Assembly: GCA_002708825.1 (NCBI GenBank)
Contig: PAPF01000043.1
Span: 62,001-126,000, forward strand
DNA length: 64,000 nucleotides
Reading direction: 5' to 3'
Source: Phyllobacteriaceae bacterium
GTDB lineage: Bacteria > Pseudomonadota > Alphaproteobacteria > Rhizobiales > Rhizobiaceae
Below, one piece after another: positions 46,453-56,274 of this stretch (the stretch's first letter is position 1; every line of letters begins with the position of its first letter). Below the pieces are notes generated by a model. That model was not told the DNA's origin, searched no databases, and was given only the letters and a program-made list of their open reading frames with translations. The position numbers and the translations under genes are program-made.

Positions 46453-49185
46453 TTGCAAACGGATAAAGACAGCAAAGACAGCCATCCCCACGGCCTGCAA
46501 TCGCTTGGCTCGCCCGAAAGCCTTTCCTCGGCCACGCCGATGATGGAGCAGTTCATCGAGATCAAGATGGCCAATCCGGATTCGCTCCTGTTCTACCGGA
46601 TGGGCGATTTCTACGAACTGTTCTTTGCCGATGCCGAGATTGCCGCGCGCACGCTGGGCATCACGCTCACCAGACGCGGCAAGCACCTGGGCGAGGACAT
46701 TCCCATGTGCGGCGTGCCGGTCCATGCCGCAGACGACTATCTGCAGAAGCTGATCGCCGCCGGCCACCGCGTCGCCGTGTGCGAACAGGTGGAGGATCCT
46801 GCCGAGGCAAAGAAGCGCGGCTCGAAATCGGTTGTCCGCCGCGATGTCATCCGCCTTGTCACGCCCGGCACGCTGACCGAGGAAAAGCTGCTCGATCCCG
46901 CGGTACCCAACCACCTCGCAGCCCTCGGCCGCGTCAAGGGCGAGGGCTACGCGCTGGCCTGGGCCGACATGTCGACCGGCGAGTTCCGCGTCGCCGCCCT
47001 GGACGAGACCGGACTGGCCGCCGGCATTGCCCGCGTCGATCCGCGTGAACTCGTGCTCGCCGAACCGCTGTTTCACGATCCGCAACTGCGCCCGTTGGTC
47101 GACATGATGGGCCGGGCCGCCAATCCGCAGCCGGCCAGCCTGTTCGATTCGGCTGCCGCGCCGGACCGCATCGCCCGTTTCTATGGCGTCGGAGCGCTGG
47201 ACGGATTCGGCCAGTTTTCCCGCGCCGAACTGTCGGCGATCGCCGGCGTCATCGCCTATGTCGAGAAGACCCAGATCGAGGGACGCCCGCCGCTGGAACG
47301 GCCCCGCCGCGAGGAAGACGGCGCCTCGATGTATATCGATGCGGCCACGCGCGCCAACCTGGAACTTTTGCGCACCCTTTCGTGCAGCCGCGACGGTTCG
47401 CTCCTGAAGGCGGTCGACCGCACCGTCACCGGCGGCGGCGCGCGCCTGCTGGCAGCGCGGCTGACCGCCCCGCTCACAGACCCCGATGCCATTGCCGCGC
47501 GGCAGGATTCCGTCGCCTTCTTCCTCGACGATCCGGACTTGTGTTCGAGGCTGCGCGCGCGGCTGAAGGCCGCGCCCGACATGCCGCGCGCCCTGACCCG
47601 GCTGGCTCTCGACCGGGGCGGCCCGCGCGACCTGGGCGCCATCGCGGCCGGGCTGTCGGCCGCTGGCGAGGCGGCTCGCCTGCTGGCAGGCGCCATGCTC
47701 CCCGCCGAACTCGAAGGCGCCCGCGCTGCGCTCGCCGCCCTTCCGCAGGCGCTGGGCGATCATCTTTCCCGCGCCCTCGGCGAGGACCTGCCGCTCATGA
47801 AACGCGACGGCGGTTTCGTCGCCGGGGCCTATCACGGCGAACTGGACGAGATGCGCGCGCTGCGCGACCAGTCGCGCCGTGTCATCGCGGCCATGCAGGC
47901 GGACCTGATCGAGGAGACGGGCATCCGCTCGCTCAAGATCCGCCACAACAACGTGCTGGGCTACTATATCGAGGTGACGGCCAACCATCAGGATGTCCTG
48001 ACCGGCACACCGGAGGCAAAGGCCCGCTTCATCCACCGCCAGACCATGGCCAGCGCCATGCGCTTCACCACCACCGAACTGGCGGAACTGGAAAGCCGCA
48101 TCGCCAATGCCGCCGGCCGCGCCCTTGAAATCGAGCTTTCCATCTTCGCCACGCTGGTCGCCGAGACGGTTGACGCCGCGCAAGCCATTCGCGCCGCCGC
48201 CGATGCGCTCGCCGTCATCGACGTGTCGGCGGCTCTGGCCGTGCTGGCAGAGGCGGAAAACTGGGTGAGGCCCAAAGTCGATGACAGCCTCGCCTTCCAT
48301 GTCGAAGGCGGCCGCCATCCGGTCGTGGAGCAGGCGCTGCGCCGCCAGGCTGGCGATCCCTTCGTCGCCAATGATTGCGACCTGTCGCCGGGAAGCGATG
48401 GCGGTGACGGCGCCATCTGGCTGCTGACCGGTCCCAACATGGGCGGCAAGTCCACATTCCTTCGCCAGAACGCGCTGATTGCCATCCTGGCGCAGATGGG
48501 TGCCTGGGTGCCGGCCACCTCGGCCCATGTCGGCGTCGTGGACCGGCTGTTCAGCCGGGTGGGCGCCTCCGACGACCTCGCCCGCGGCCGCTCCACCTTC
48601 ATGGTGGAAATGGTCGAGACGGCGGCCATCCTCAACCAGGCCGGCCCGCGCGCGCTGGTGATCCTCGACGAGATCGGGCGCGGCACCGCCACCTTTGACG
48701 GGCTGTCGATTGCCTGGGCCGCGATGGAATTCCTGCATGACAGCAATCGCTGCCGCGCCATTTTCGCCACCCACTTCCACGAGATGAACGCCCTGACGGC
48801 GCGCCTGCCGCGCCTGCATTCCGTCACCGTGAAGGTGCGCGAATGGAACGGCGAGGTGATCTTCATGCACGAGGTGGCGCGCGGCGCCGCCGACCGCTCC
48901 TATGGCGTCCAGGTGGCGCGGCTTGCCGGCCTGCCCGAGCCGGTCGTGGAGCGCGCCCGCGAGGTTCTGCAAAAACTGGAAGCCGGCGAAACGGCCTCGC
49001 CCGCGGCACGGCTTGCCGACGATCTGCCGCTGTTCAGCGCCACGGTCCGCACTGCCAGACCGGAACCGCGCGCTGACGATGCATTGCAACGGGCCGTGGC
49101 GGACCTGCTGCCTGACGAGATGAGCCCGCGCGAGGCGCTCGACGCCATTTACAGGCTCAAGGCGTTGCTGAAGGCCAAGGGCTGA
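46453..49185 (+). CDS. mutS: DNA mismatch repair protein MutS
   Basis: A 910-residue mismatch-recognition ATPase. The mismatch-binding motif is [11 protein letters not shown] (Phe-x-Glu), Walker A is GPNMGGKST, Walker B is [11 protein letters not shown], and the C-terminal helix-turn-helix is intact. The start is set at TTG 46453, preceded by AGGGGG; the first conserved residues ([11 protein letters not shown]) lie about 28 codons in, so an ATG at 46354 is too far upstream and that at 46540 too late. Works with MutL. Confidence 0.95.
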   Translation: MQTDKDSKDSHPHGLQSLGSPESLSSATPMMEQFIEIKMANPDSLLFYRMGDFYELFFADAEIAARTLGITLTRRGKHLGEDIPMCGVPVHAADDYLQKLIAAGHRVAVCEQVEDPAEAKKRGSKSVVRRDVIRLVTPGTLTEEKLLDPAVPNHLAALGRVKGEGYALAWADMSTGEFRVAALDETGLAAGIARVDPRELVLAEPLFHDPQLRPLVDMMGRAANPQPASLFDSAAAPDRIARFYGVGALDGFGQFSRAELSAIAGVIAYVEKTQIEGRPPLERPRREEDGASMYIDAATRANLELLRTLSCSRDGSLLKAVDRTVTGGGARLLAARLTAPLTDPDAIAARQDSVAFFLDDPDLCSRLRARLKAAPDMPRALTRLALDRGGPRDLGAIAAGLSAAGEAARLLAGAMLPAELEGARAALAALPQALGDHLSRALGEDLPLMKRDGGFVAGAYHGELDEMRALRDQSRRVIAAMQADLIEETGIRSLKIRHNNVLGYYIEVTANHQDVLTGTPEAKARFIHRQTMASAMRFTTTELAELESRIANAAGRALEIELSIFATLVAETVDAAQAIRAAADALAVIDVSAALAVLAEAENWVRPKVDDSLAFHVEGGRHPVVEQALRRQAGDPFVANDCDLSPGSDGGDGAIWLLTGPNMGGKSTFLRQNALIAILAQMGAWVPATSAHVGVVDRLFSRVGASDDLARGRSTFMVEMVETAAILNQAGPRALVILDEIGRGTATFDGLSIAWAAMEFLHDSNRCRAIFATHFHEMNALTARLPRLHSVTVKVREWNGEVIFMHEVARGAADRSYGVQVARLAGLPEPVVERAREVLQKLEAGETASPAARLADDLPLFSATVRTARPEPRADDALQRAVADLLPDEMSPREALDAIYRLKALLKAKG

Positions 49186-49200
49186 CCGGGACCGCCCAGG

Positions 49201-50076
49201 CTATTGCTTCGGCGCGTAATGCTGGAGATAGCGCTCGCCGATCCGCTCGATGGGCAGGATGATCAGGACATCCACGGTGCGGAAATCCGGGTCGATCACG
49301 CAGCCGTCGCCGATCATGGCGCCAAGCCGCAGGTAGCCCTTCACCAGTGGCGGCAGCGCGGCGAGCGCTGCTTTCGGGTTCACCGCCTCGGCAGGCATCA
49401 GGTCCATCGTCTGGTAGTGCGCCGGCAGGGCGCTGGCCCGCCAATGGCCGGTCGCCGTGAAGTTGTGGGCCAGGAAGCTCAGTGATTCCGCATGGGCTGC
49501 CGGCACGGTTCCCGGCAGCGAGGCGCAGCCCGTCATCACGTCGATCCGGTGGTGGTTGCAATAGGTCCAGATGCCCTGCCAGAGCAGTTCCACGGTCCGC
49601 TTGTGCCGGTAGGCGGGCAGCACACAGGAGCGGCCGAGTTCCAGGAAGTTGCGGGTGGGGTGCCGCCGGGTCAGGCTGTCCAGGTTGAACTCGCCGCTGG
49701 TGTAGAAGCCGCCGCCGGCTAGCGCCCTTTCCTGGCGCAACAACCGGTAGGTACCGACGATCTGGGCATCCTCCGGCCCGTCGATCGCCGTGTCGAAGAC
49801 CAGCAGGTGATCGCAGATATTGTCGAAGCGGTCGGCATCGCGCCGTTCCAGATCGTGGATTTCGGCGCGCCGCGCGCCCAGTTCCTCATAGAAGACGCGG
49901 AAACGCACGGCCTGGGCAGCCGCGATTTCGGCGCTGCTGCGCGCCAGGCGCACTTCCATCGTGCCGATCCGCCCGAGAATGCCTTTCGGCTCCGCAAGCG
50001 CGCTGATTGCGTGGGCATGTTCCATCACAAAGGATGCGTTAGGCTGAATCTCGCGGGCAATCAAGCGGCCATGCAT
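49201..50076 (-). CDS. olsB: Ornithine-acyl-ACP N-acyltransferase (OlsB-like)
   Basis: A 291-residue GNAT-fold acyltransferase. The segment AAQAVRFRVFYEELGAR followed by DNICDHLLVFD, ELGRSCVLPAYR and KGYLRLGAMIGDG strongly recalls rhizobial OlsB. It transfers a 3-hydroxyacyl chain from ACP to ornithine, giving lyso-ornithine lipid; OlsA then adds the second chain. Often induced by phosphate starvation, though I see no clear Pho box here. It converges on mutS with a 15-base gap. Confidence 0.8.
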   Translation of the reverse strand: MHGRLIAREIQPNASFVMEHAHAISALAEPKGILGRIGTMEVRLARSSAEIAAAQAVRFRVFYEELGARRAEIHDLERRDADRFDNICDHLLVFDTAIDGPEDAQIVGTYRLLRQERALAGGGFYTSGEFNLDSLTRRHPTRNFLELGRSCVLPAYRHKRTVELLWQGIWTYCNHHRIDVMTGCASLPGTVPAAHAESLSFLAHNFTATGHWRASALPAHYQTMDLMPAEAVNPKAALAALPPLVKGYLRLGAMIGDGCVIDPDFRTVDVLIILPIERIGERYLQHYAPKQ

Positions 50077-50204
50077 GGCGGCGAATCTCCGTTGCGGTCA
50101 TGTTGCCGGTCCCGATACAGGCCCAATGCTACAGGCCGGTGACAGGGCCGTGACCCTGCCCTTTGCCGCCATGGGGCGAACGCGCAGCTTGCAGGGGGCG
50201 TCAG

Positions 50205-52460
50205 TCAGGCCGCGGCGTCCGTGGCGTCGAGCACGGCCGCCGTCAGCCGGTCCGGGTCCAGGGGCTTGGTCAGGAAACCGTTTGCGCCGTGGGCGAGGGC
50301 GCGCGCGCGTGTCTCTTCCTGGCCATCGGCGGTGAGCACGAGGACCGGTCTTTCCGTCCATCCGCCTGCCTGTTCCATGGCCCGGATGCGGTCGATGGCG
50401 TCCAGTCCGTCGAGCACGGGCATGTGCAGGTCCATCAGTACGAGATCGAAAAGGGTGCCGTTGTCCTGCGCATACAGTTCCACCGCCTTTCCACCGTCCT
50501 GGGCAAGCGTGACCGAGTGTCCGGCCCGCTCCAGCGCGGCGCGCGCCAGCATGGCATTGATCGGGTTGTCCTCGGCAAGAAGGATCGACAGGCCTTGCCC
50601 GCCGGTTTTCCCCGCTGCCCGCGCCGGCCTTGGCGGCAAGGCCTCCGCCATCCCGCCGGACGGTTCCCCGCCGAGAATGCGCAGCAGCGTTGTCCCGCGC
50701 ACCGGGCGGGCAAGGAAGTTGAGATAGCCGAAGGCGCGCAACGCGCCGAGCCTGCCGCGGTCGCCCGGTGCGATCAGGATGACCGGGTTGGCGCTGCTCA
50801 AGCCGGCCGCGCGCAGCCGGTCCAGGGTGTCGCCCTGCTCCAGGTCGGCGTCGATCAGCATGGCGTCGAACCGGCCGGGAGCGCTTGCGGCGGCCTGTTC
50901 CGGCCTGTCGCAGAGCATTGCGTGCGCGCCTTCCGATGTCAGCGTGGCCGCGATGGCTTCGGCTTCCGTCCGGTTCTTCAGGAGCAGGAGGTAGCGGCGT
51001 CCGGCCAGCTTCGGCTCACGGGCCGCCGGGCAGGCCTCGCATGGCAGCATCATGGTGAAGACCGATCCCGCGCCGGGTTCGCTTTCGACGCAAACCGTTC
51101 CGCCCATGGCGGTCACCAGCCGTCGCGAGATGGCAAGGCCGAGGCCGGCGCCGCCATGGCGGTGGGTCGGTGAGCCGTCGGCCTGCTCGAAGTCGCCAAA
51201 GATCCGTTCGCGGTCTTCGGGCTTCAGGCCGGGACCCGTGTCGATCACGTCGAAGGCGACGGCCGGCCCCTCAGGCCCCGCCGTCATCGAAACAGAAAGC
51301 CGGACGCCTCCGGTCTCGGTGAACTTGACGGCATTGCCCGCCAGGTTCAGCAGCACCTGGCGCAGCTTTCCCGGATCGGTGACGATGTTTGACGGCACGC
51401 GCGGATCGACATGCGCGGCAATGGCGATGCCCTTCGCATAGGCGCGCGACGCTAGGAGTTCGACCACGCTGTCGATCGTTTCGCGCAGCGGAACCGGCTG
51501 CGGTGCGATCTCGATGCGCCCGGCCTCGATCTTTGAAAAGTCGAGCAGGTCCTCGATCAGCAGCAGGAGGGCGTCCGCCGATGTCGACACCGAATCGACA
51601 TAGGTTTTCTGCTCCGGCGTCAGGCCCGTGTCGGCCAGGAGACGCGCCATGCCGACGATGCCGTTCATCGGCGTGCGGATTTCATGGCTGACCGTGGCCA
51701 GGAAGCGTGATTTCGCCTGGCTCGCGGCCTCCGCGCGCTCGCGCGCCTCGATCAGGTCGTGCTCGGCTTTCTTGCGCGCCGTGATGTCGCGGGCGATGGC
51801 GCGATGGGAAACGTCACCGGTCGCGCTGTCCCGGATCGAATGCTCGATCCAGGAAAACCAGCGCACGCCCAAATCCGTCTGCACGGCGACGTCGCAGGAT
51901 GTCAGGCTGCCCGCTCCGGCGAGATCCGGGTCCGGCGCGTTGTCGAGCGCGATGCCCAGATCGGACAGCCGCAGGCCGCGAATGCTGCGCATGTCCATGT
52001 TCAGAAGGCGGGCAAGGGCGTCGTTTGCGTAGACGATGCGCCCGGTCCGGTCACGATGGACCACGAGGTCGCCCAGGGCGTCGATCAGGCCGAGAAAGCG
52101 TTCCTCGCTTTCCTGCAATTCCCACATGCGGTCGGCAAGGGCTTCGTAATCGGCGTCCTGCGCTTCCGCCGTCGTCGCCATGGCCGAAAGCTGGCGCCGT
52201 TCGCGGCGGTCGAGCATGATCCCGGTCGCCGAACATGCAAGGCCGAAGCCGGTCAGAAGCATCGTCACAAGGCCGGGCGAGCCGCCGAGCCCCGCAAGTC
52301 CTGCCAGCATGAGCGTCACCAGCCCGGCTGCCGTCACCAGCTTGCCGGCGCCGGTTTCCTCCGGCAGCCGCCGCCGCCGTCCGGACGCGTCATGGCCCGC
52401 CGTCCGGGCCGGGCCGGGCGGCATGGCATGCTTGGGCAGGCGGGCTTCGTCCTTTTCCAT
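50205..52460 (-). CDS. Hybrid sensor histidine kinase with PAS and two receiver domains
   Basis: A 751-residue protein with two N-terminal spans (about 41-60 and 62-82), a PAS domain (about 118-228), a dimerisation/phosphoacceptor domain with His259 (FLATVSHEIRTPMNG), an ATPase domain with G box GGAGLGLAISRRL, then a degenerate receiver (about 487-600) and a complete receiver (about 625-745; LMDLHMPVLDG and TKPLD). The signal and output partner are unknown, and no response regulator with a DNA-binding domain is adjacent, so a phosphorelay is likely. Confidence 0.88.
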   Translation of the reverse strand: MEKDEARLPKHAMPPGPARTAGHDASGRRRRLPEETGAGKLVTAAGLVTLMLAGLAGLGGSPGLVTMLLTGFGLACSATGIMLDRRERRQLSAMATTAEAQDADYEALADRMWELQESEERFLGLIDALGDLVVHRDRTGRIVYANDALARLLNMDMRSIRGLRLSDLGIALDNAPDPDLAGAGSLTSCDVAVQTDLGVRWFSWIEHSIRDSATGDVSHRAIARDITARKKAEHDLIEARERAEAASQAKSRFLATVSHEIRTPMNGIVGMARLLADTGLTPEQKTYVDSVSTSADALLLLIEDLLDFSKIEAGRIEIAPQPVPLRETIDSVVELLASRAYAKGIAIAAHVDPRVPSNIVTDPGKLRQVLLNLAGNAVKFTETGGVRLSVSMTAGPEGPAVAFDVIDTGPGLKPEDRERIFGDFEQADGSPTHRHGGAGLGLAISRRLVTAMGGTVCVESEPGAGSVFTMMLPCEACPAAREPKLAGRRYLLLLKNRTEAEAIAATLTSEGAHAMLCDRPEQAAASAPGRFDAMLIDADLEQGDTLDRLRAAGLSSANPVILIAPGDRGRLGALRAFGYLNFLARPVRGTTLLRILGGEPSGGMAEALPPRPARAAGKTGGQGLSILLAEDNPINAMLARAALERAGHSVTLAQDGGKAVELYAQDNGTLFDLVLMDLHMPVLDGLDAIDRIRAMEQAGGWTERPVLVLTADGQEETRARALAHGANGFLTKPLDPDRLTAAVLDATDAAA

Positions 52461-52543
52461 GGCACGACAATGCCATGGACTTGCTTAGGGAATCGTTCGG
52501 TCGCTCACCGGCTTTTTAAGGATCTGCGCCGGAATGGGCCGCC

Positions 52544-53539
52544 TCAGGCGGACATGTCGACGGCGACGCGGCCGCGCACCTTGCCCTCGACGATCGCTTT
52601 TGCCGTGTCGATGATGCCGTCGAAACCGATCGTTTCGGAAAGCGCCTCGAGCTTTGCCATGTCGAGGTCGCTTGCCAGGCGCTGCCAGGCTTCCAGCCGT
52701 CTTTCCCGTGGCGCCATCACCGAATCGACGCCGAGCAGCGCCACGCCGCGCAGGATGAAGGGCGCGACTGTCGCCGGCAGGTCCATGCCCTGCGCCAGCC
52801 CGCAGGCCGCCACCGCGCCGCCGTAGCGGGTCTGCGCCAGCACATTGGCCAGCGTGTGCGAACCGGCCACGTCGATCCCGGCGGCGAACCGTTCCTTGCC
52901 GAGCGGCCGTCCGGGCTCGGAGAATTCCGCCCTGTCGATAATGTCGGAAGCGCCCAGATCCTTCAGGAACGAGGATTCCTCCGGCCGGCCTGTCGAGGCG
53001 ATGACCTCGTGCCCGAGCTTCGAAAGTACGGAAATGGCGACAGTGCCGACGCCGCCGGCGGCCCCGGTCACCACCACGGGGCCGTCGCCGGGCCTGATCC
53101 CGTAGCGCTCCAGCGCCATGACGCAGAGCATGGCCGTGTATCCGGCCGTGCCGATGGCCATCGCCTGCAGGGCCGACATGCCCGCGGGCAGCGGCACCAG
53201 CCAGTCGCCTTTCACACGGGCCTTGCCGGCATAGGCGCCCCAATGGGTCTCGCCCGTGCCCCAGCCATTGAGGATGACCTTGTCGCCTTCCTGCCACTGG
53301 GGATTCGACGAGGCCGTGACGGTCCCCGCGAAGTCGATGCCGGGCACCATGGGCCAGTGGCGCACCACCGGCGCCTTGCCGGTAATTGCCAGCCCGTCCT
53401 TGTAGTTCACCGTGGTTGCCTCGACCGCGACGGTGACATCGCCTTCCATCAGGTCGTCTTCGGAAAGTTCCGTGACCGAAACGGACTGCTTCTTGTCCTC
53501 GCCGCGCGAGATCAGGATGGCCTTGAAGGTCGAACGCAT
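52544..53539 (-). CDS. acuI: Acrylyl-CoA reductase/quinone oxidoreductase family protein (AcuI/YhdH)
   Basis: A 331-residue zinc-independent MDR enzyme of the YhdH/AcuI type. The N-terminal segment [16 protein letters not shown] and the nucleotide motif [12 protein letters not shown] are exact family features. It reduces acrylyl-CoA to propionyl-CoA with NADPH, a step in DMSP, 3-hydroxypropionate and acrylate handling. ATG 53539 fits the family start. No DMSP lyase is adjacent, so general acrylate detoxification is the safer reading. Confidence 0.87.
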   Translation of the reverse strand: MRSTFKAILISRGEDKKQSVSVTELSEDDLMEGDVTVAVEATTVNYKDGLAITGKAPVVRHWPMVPGIDFAGTVTASSNPQWQEGDKVILNGWGTGETHWGAYAGKARVKGDWLVPLPAGMSALQAMAIGTAGYTAMLCVMALERYGIRPGDGPVVVTGAAGGVGTVAISVLSKLGHEVIASTGRPEESSFLKDLGASDIIDRAEFSEPGRPLGKERFAAGIDVAGSHTLANVLAQTRYGGAVAACGLAQGMDLPATVAPFILRGVALLGVDSVMAPRERRLEAWQRLASDLDMAKLEALSETIGFDGIIDTAKAIVEGKVRGRVAVDMSA

Positions 53540-53595
53540 GATGATGTCTCCCGGTCTGTCTGAGATGGTGATGTGGCCCCGCCCCGGCCTGCGCG

Positions 53596-54087
53596 TCAAT
53601 CGTCTCCGGTCCTGGCAGCACGCCGCCATGACAGGACTTCCTCCAGCAGCACCAGCCCCGCGCCGATCGTGATCCACGTGTCGGCGAGGTTGAACACCGC
53701 GAAGGACCAGGCCGGCGTGTGGAAGAGGAAATAGTCGACCACGTAGCCGAGCAGGACGCGGTCGATCAGGTTGCCGATGGCGCCGGCGATGATCAGCGCG
53801 AAGCCCAGATGGGCCAGCCGCTGTTCGGGTCCGGACATCCAGGCCAGCCAGAGAACGAAACATGAAATGACCAGCGACAGGGCAATCAGTCCTCCTGCCC
53901 CGAAATCGGCCAGCAGCGAAAAGGCGATGCCGGTATTGTGCGTGCGGAACAGCGCGAAGAAGGGAAGCAGGTCGATCTGCTCGTGATAGCCCATGCCGGT
54001 CTCGACCAGGTGCTTGATCCACTGGTCGAGCGCGATCAGGCCGGCAGCCAGCAGGCTGTGCCGGCGGACGGTGCGAGACAGCTTCAT
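53596..54087 (-). CDS. lspA: Lipoprotein signal peptidase (signal peptidase II)
   Basis: A 163-residue membrane protease with four spans. The motif NTGIAFSLL and the two catalytic Asp regions [15 protein letters not shown] and [11 protein letters not shown] are intact. It cleaves prolipoprotein signal peptides after lipid attachment, including that of the L,D-transpeptidase in this window. Its ATG overlaps the stop of the upstream RNA methyltransferase gene by 4 bases. Confidence 0.95.
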   Translation of the reverse strand: MKLSRTVRRHSLLAAGLIALDQWIKHLVETGMGYHEQIDLLPFFALFRTHNTGIAFSLLADFGAGGLIALSLVISCFVLWLAWMSGPEQRLAHLGFALIIAGAIGNLIDRVLLGYVVDYFLFHTPAWSFAVFNLADTWITIGAGLVLLEEVLSWRRAARTGDD

Positions 54088-54935
54088 GCGCCGGCCTCCA
54101 GCGAAAGTGCGCTCCTTCGGATCTCGTAGAGCATCACGCCCGTCGCCACCGCCAGGTTGAGCGAATCGGCGCGCCCGGCCTGCGGAATGCGCAGGAGCGT
54201 GTCGCAGCTTTCCGCGATGGCGTCGGGCAGGCCATGGCTTTCATTGCCCATGACCAGCAGCACCGGCTTGCCGGAAAAATCCACCGTCCGGTAGTCGACT
54301 GATCCCTTGAGATGCGTTCCCGCCACCAGGCCCGGCCATCCGGCCCGCCAGGCGAGGAATTGCTCCTGCGTGGCGCGGGCCACCGGCACGGCGAAGATGG
54401 ACCCCATGGTGGCCCGCACGGTTTCCGGCGAAAACGGATCCGTGGTCTCTCCGACCAGGATGACGCCCTTCGCGCCCACCGCGTCGGCGGTGCGCAGGAT
54501 GGTGCCCAGGTTGCCCGGATCGCGCACCCGGTCGAGCGCGATCCACACATCGTCGCCGGCGGGCCGGATGTCCGCGAGGCGCGCATGGCTCTGCTCGAAC
54601 ACGCCCGCCACCATCTGCGGATTGTCCTTGCGGCTGATCGCGGCCAGCACCTTGTCGCTGACCTCGAGCACGTCGCCGCCTGCCGCAATCGTTCGCGCGG
54701 CCAGCGCCTGGATGTCGGCCCTAGCCTTGACCGACTTGGAACAGACAAGCATCCGGATCGTCCAGCCCGCGTCCAGCGCGTCGATGACCAGTTTCTGGCC
54801 CTCCGCCAGGAAGCTGTGGCTCTGGTCGCGGTACTTCTTGAGCGCCAGCGCCTTGATGTCCTTGACCAAGGGATTGGACAGGCTGGTGATTTCCTTGACG
54901 CGTCCGGGAACACCGACAGCTGTTTGCCGGCTCAT
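54084..54935 (-). CDS. TrmH/SpoU-family RNA 2'-O-methyltransferase
   Basis: A 283-residue SPOUT methyltransferase. An N-terminal substrate-binding part ([21 protein letters not shown]) precedes the knotted SAM domain with motif 1 [20 protein letters not shown], motif 2 [12 protein letters not shown] and motif 3 [18 protein letters not shown]. It probably methylates a ribose in rRNA or tRNA; the exact position is not predictable. The start at 54935 overlaps the next upstream gene's stop by 4 bases; an ATG 12 bases earlier is possible. Confidence 0.88.
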   Translation of the reverse strand: MSRQTAVGVPGRVKEITSLSNPLVKDIKALALKKYRDQSHSFLAEGQKLVIDALDAGWTIRMLVCSKSVKARADIQALAARTIAAGGDVLEVSDKVLAAISRKDNPQMVAGVFEQSHARLADIRPAGDDVWIALDRVRDPGNLGTILRTADAVGAKGVILVGETTDPFSPETVRATMGSIFAVPVARATQEQFLAWRAGWPGLVAGTHLKGSVDYRTVDFSGKPVLLVMGNESHGLPDAIAESCDTLLRIPQAGRADSLNLAVATGVMLYEIRRSALSLEAGA

Positions 54936-56035
54936 GATGCCACCCATCGGCTGAAAAGCGAGGTGGAGAGCGCGCGCTGTGCCGAGGCTTCGCGGATCAC
55001 CAGTTCGCCGGACTCGACGCGGCCGCCCATGCCCGCGAAGGTGTCGCGCATGAGCGCATGGATGGCGAAGAAGGAGGCACGGATGGAATAGGCGGTCAGC
55101 ACCACCGCCAGAGGTTTCGGCGTCAGGATCTGGCGGCACAGGTCCGCCATCACGGGCAGGTTGTCGAACAGTTGCCAGACCTCGCCCTTGGGACCGCGGC
55201 CATAGGCTGGCGGGTCGAGCAGGATGATGTCGTGGCCGTTGCCGCGGCGCGCCTCGCGCTCGACGAACTTCATCGCGTCCTCGCAGATCCAGCGGATCGG
55301 CTTGTCGGAAAGCCGCGCCATTTCCTGGTTTTCCCGCGCCCAGCCGATTGCCTTCTTCGACGCGTCGACATGGGTCACCTCCGCGCCGACCCGCGCGGCC
55401 ACCAGCGAGGCAAGGCCGGTGTAGCCGAACAGGTTGAGCACCTTGACCGGCCGTCCCGCGTTCCGGATCAGGCTCTCCATGTGCTGCCAGTGCGTCGCCT
55501 GTTCGGGAAACACGCCGACATGGCGGAACGAGGTGAAGCGGCCGAGATAGTCGATGCCGTCATGCTTCATGGGCCACGTCTCGCCCAGCGCTTCGTGCGG
55601 AAAGCGCCAGCGGCCCATGCCTTCCTCGTCCGTATCGCCGGTAAAGACCGCATCGGCCTTGTTCCATTCGCCCGCGTCAAGGGCCGGCCGCCAGATCGCC
55701 TGCCCTTCGGGCCGGTCGATCAGGTAAGGCCCGTAACGCTCCAGCTTGCGGCCGTCGCCACTGTCGATGAGGGCATAGTTCTCGCCGGGCGGCACTTCGA
55801 GGATGACAGGCAGGCGTTCGGCCGGAAGCGGCCCGCCGCGCCGTGCCACGCGGACGGGCTCTGCCGTGTTTCCCTCGGGCCGCGCCTCCTTCGGCTTCGC
55901 GCGGGAACCGCCGGTATTTTCCGCGGCATGGCGAGCCTGCCCGGACGGTCCGCCAGGTCTGCCGGAAGGGCCGGGCCGCCTGTTGCGGGTCCCGCGCTTG
56001 CCGCTGGCCTGTGCCGGTTTGCCCTTGTCCTTCAA
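54932..56035 (-). CDS. Class I SAM-dependent rRNA methyltransferase (RlmI/RlmK-like)
   Basis: A 367-residue enzyme. The first 70 residues are a Gly/Pro/Arg/Lys-rich tail without obvious fold; the catalytic part follows with motif I VLNLFGYTGLAS, the post-I Asp in VDASKKAIGWARE, and the (N/D)PPxY-type motif LLDPPAYGRG. Similar to Rlm(I/K) enzymes that methylate 23S rRNA cytosine or guanine. TTG 56035 is proposed as start because GAGG lies 8 bases before it and no ATG is available in the tail; the frame remains open further upstream, so the exact start is uncertain. Confidence 0.8.
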   Translation of the reverse strand: MKDKGKPAQASGKRGTRNRRPGPSGRPGGPSGQARHAAENTGGSRAKPKEARPEGNTAEPVRVARRGGPLPAERLPVILEVPPGENYALIDSGDGRKLERYGPYLIDRPEGQAIWRPALDAGEWNKADAVFTGDTDEEGMGRWRFPHEALGETWPMKHDGIDYLGRFTSFRHVGVFPEQATHWQHMESLIRNAGRPVKVLNLFGYTGLASLVAARVGAEVTHVDASKKAIGWARENQEMARLSDKPIRWICEDAMKFVEREARRGNGHDIILLDPPAYGRGPKGEVWQLFDNLPVMADLCRQILTPKPLAVVLTAYSIRASFFAIHALMRDTFAGMGGRVESGELVIREASAQRALSTSLFSRWVAS

Positions 56036-56170
56036 CGTGCCGCCTCGAAGCTTGATGGTTGCGCCGCTTCTGCCACAGGCCCGCCATCCTGTCCATCGGC
56101 CCCGGCTTGACCGGGGGAGCAGGCCGCGCCACCCTGCAGGTGTTCGCCGAATCCAAGCGGAAAGCCTGTC

Positions 56171-56266
56171 ATGCCGGAGCCCTATCGCGAAAATGCCGCC
56201 GCCGTCACCTTCTGGGGCCTGATGGTCTGCCTTGCGCTTGCCATCATCGTCCATGTGATCGGCTGA
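56171..56266 (+). CDS. Possible 31-residue single-span membrane protein
   Basis: A short frame giving MPEPYRENAAAVTFWGLMVC and then LALAIIVHVIG, a polar N-terminus followed by an uninterrupted hydrophobic segment (residues 13-31) ending at a Gly and TGA. GGAAAG lies 9 bases before the ATG. It occupies the gap between two minus-strand genes and ends 9 bases before the next stop. Too short to be captured by most gene finders. The pattern of one clean transmembrane helix suggests a real small membrane protein; there is no known family that I recognise. Confidence 0.5.
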   Translation: MPEPYRENAAAVTFWGLMVCLALAIIVHVIG

Positions 56267-56274
56267 ACGCGGTT

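Noticed and set aside
46336..49089. Minus-strand extension of the maeB reading frame right through antisense mutS, giving a 1679-residue protein
   Set aside because: mutS on the plus strand is clearly the real gene with all motifs; the extra residues match no family, and ATG 46335 gives the normal malic enzyme start. GC-rich codon use keeps the antisense frame open.
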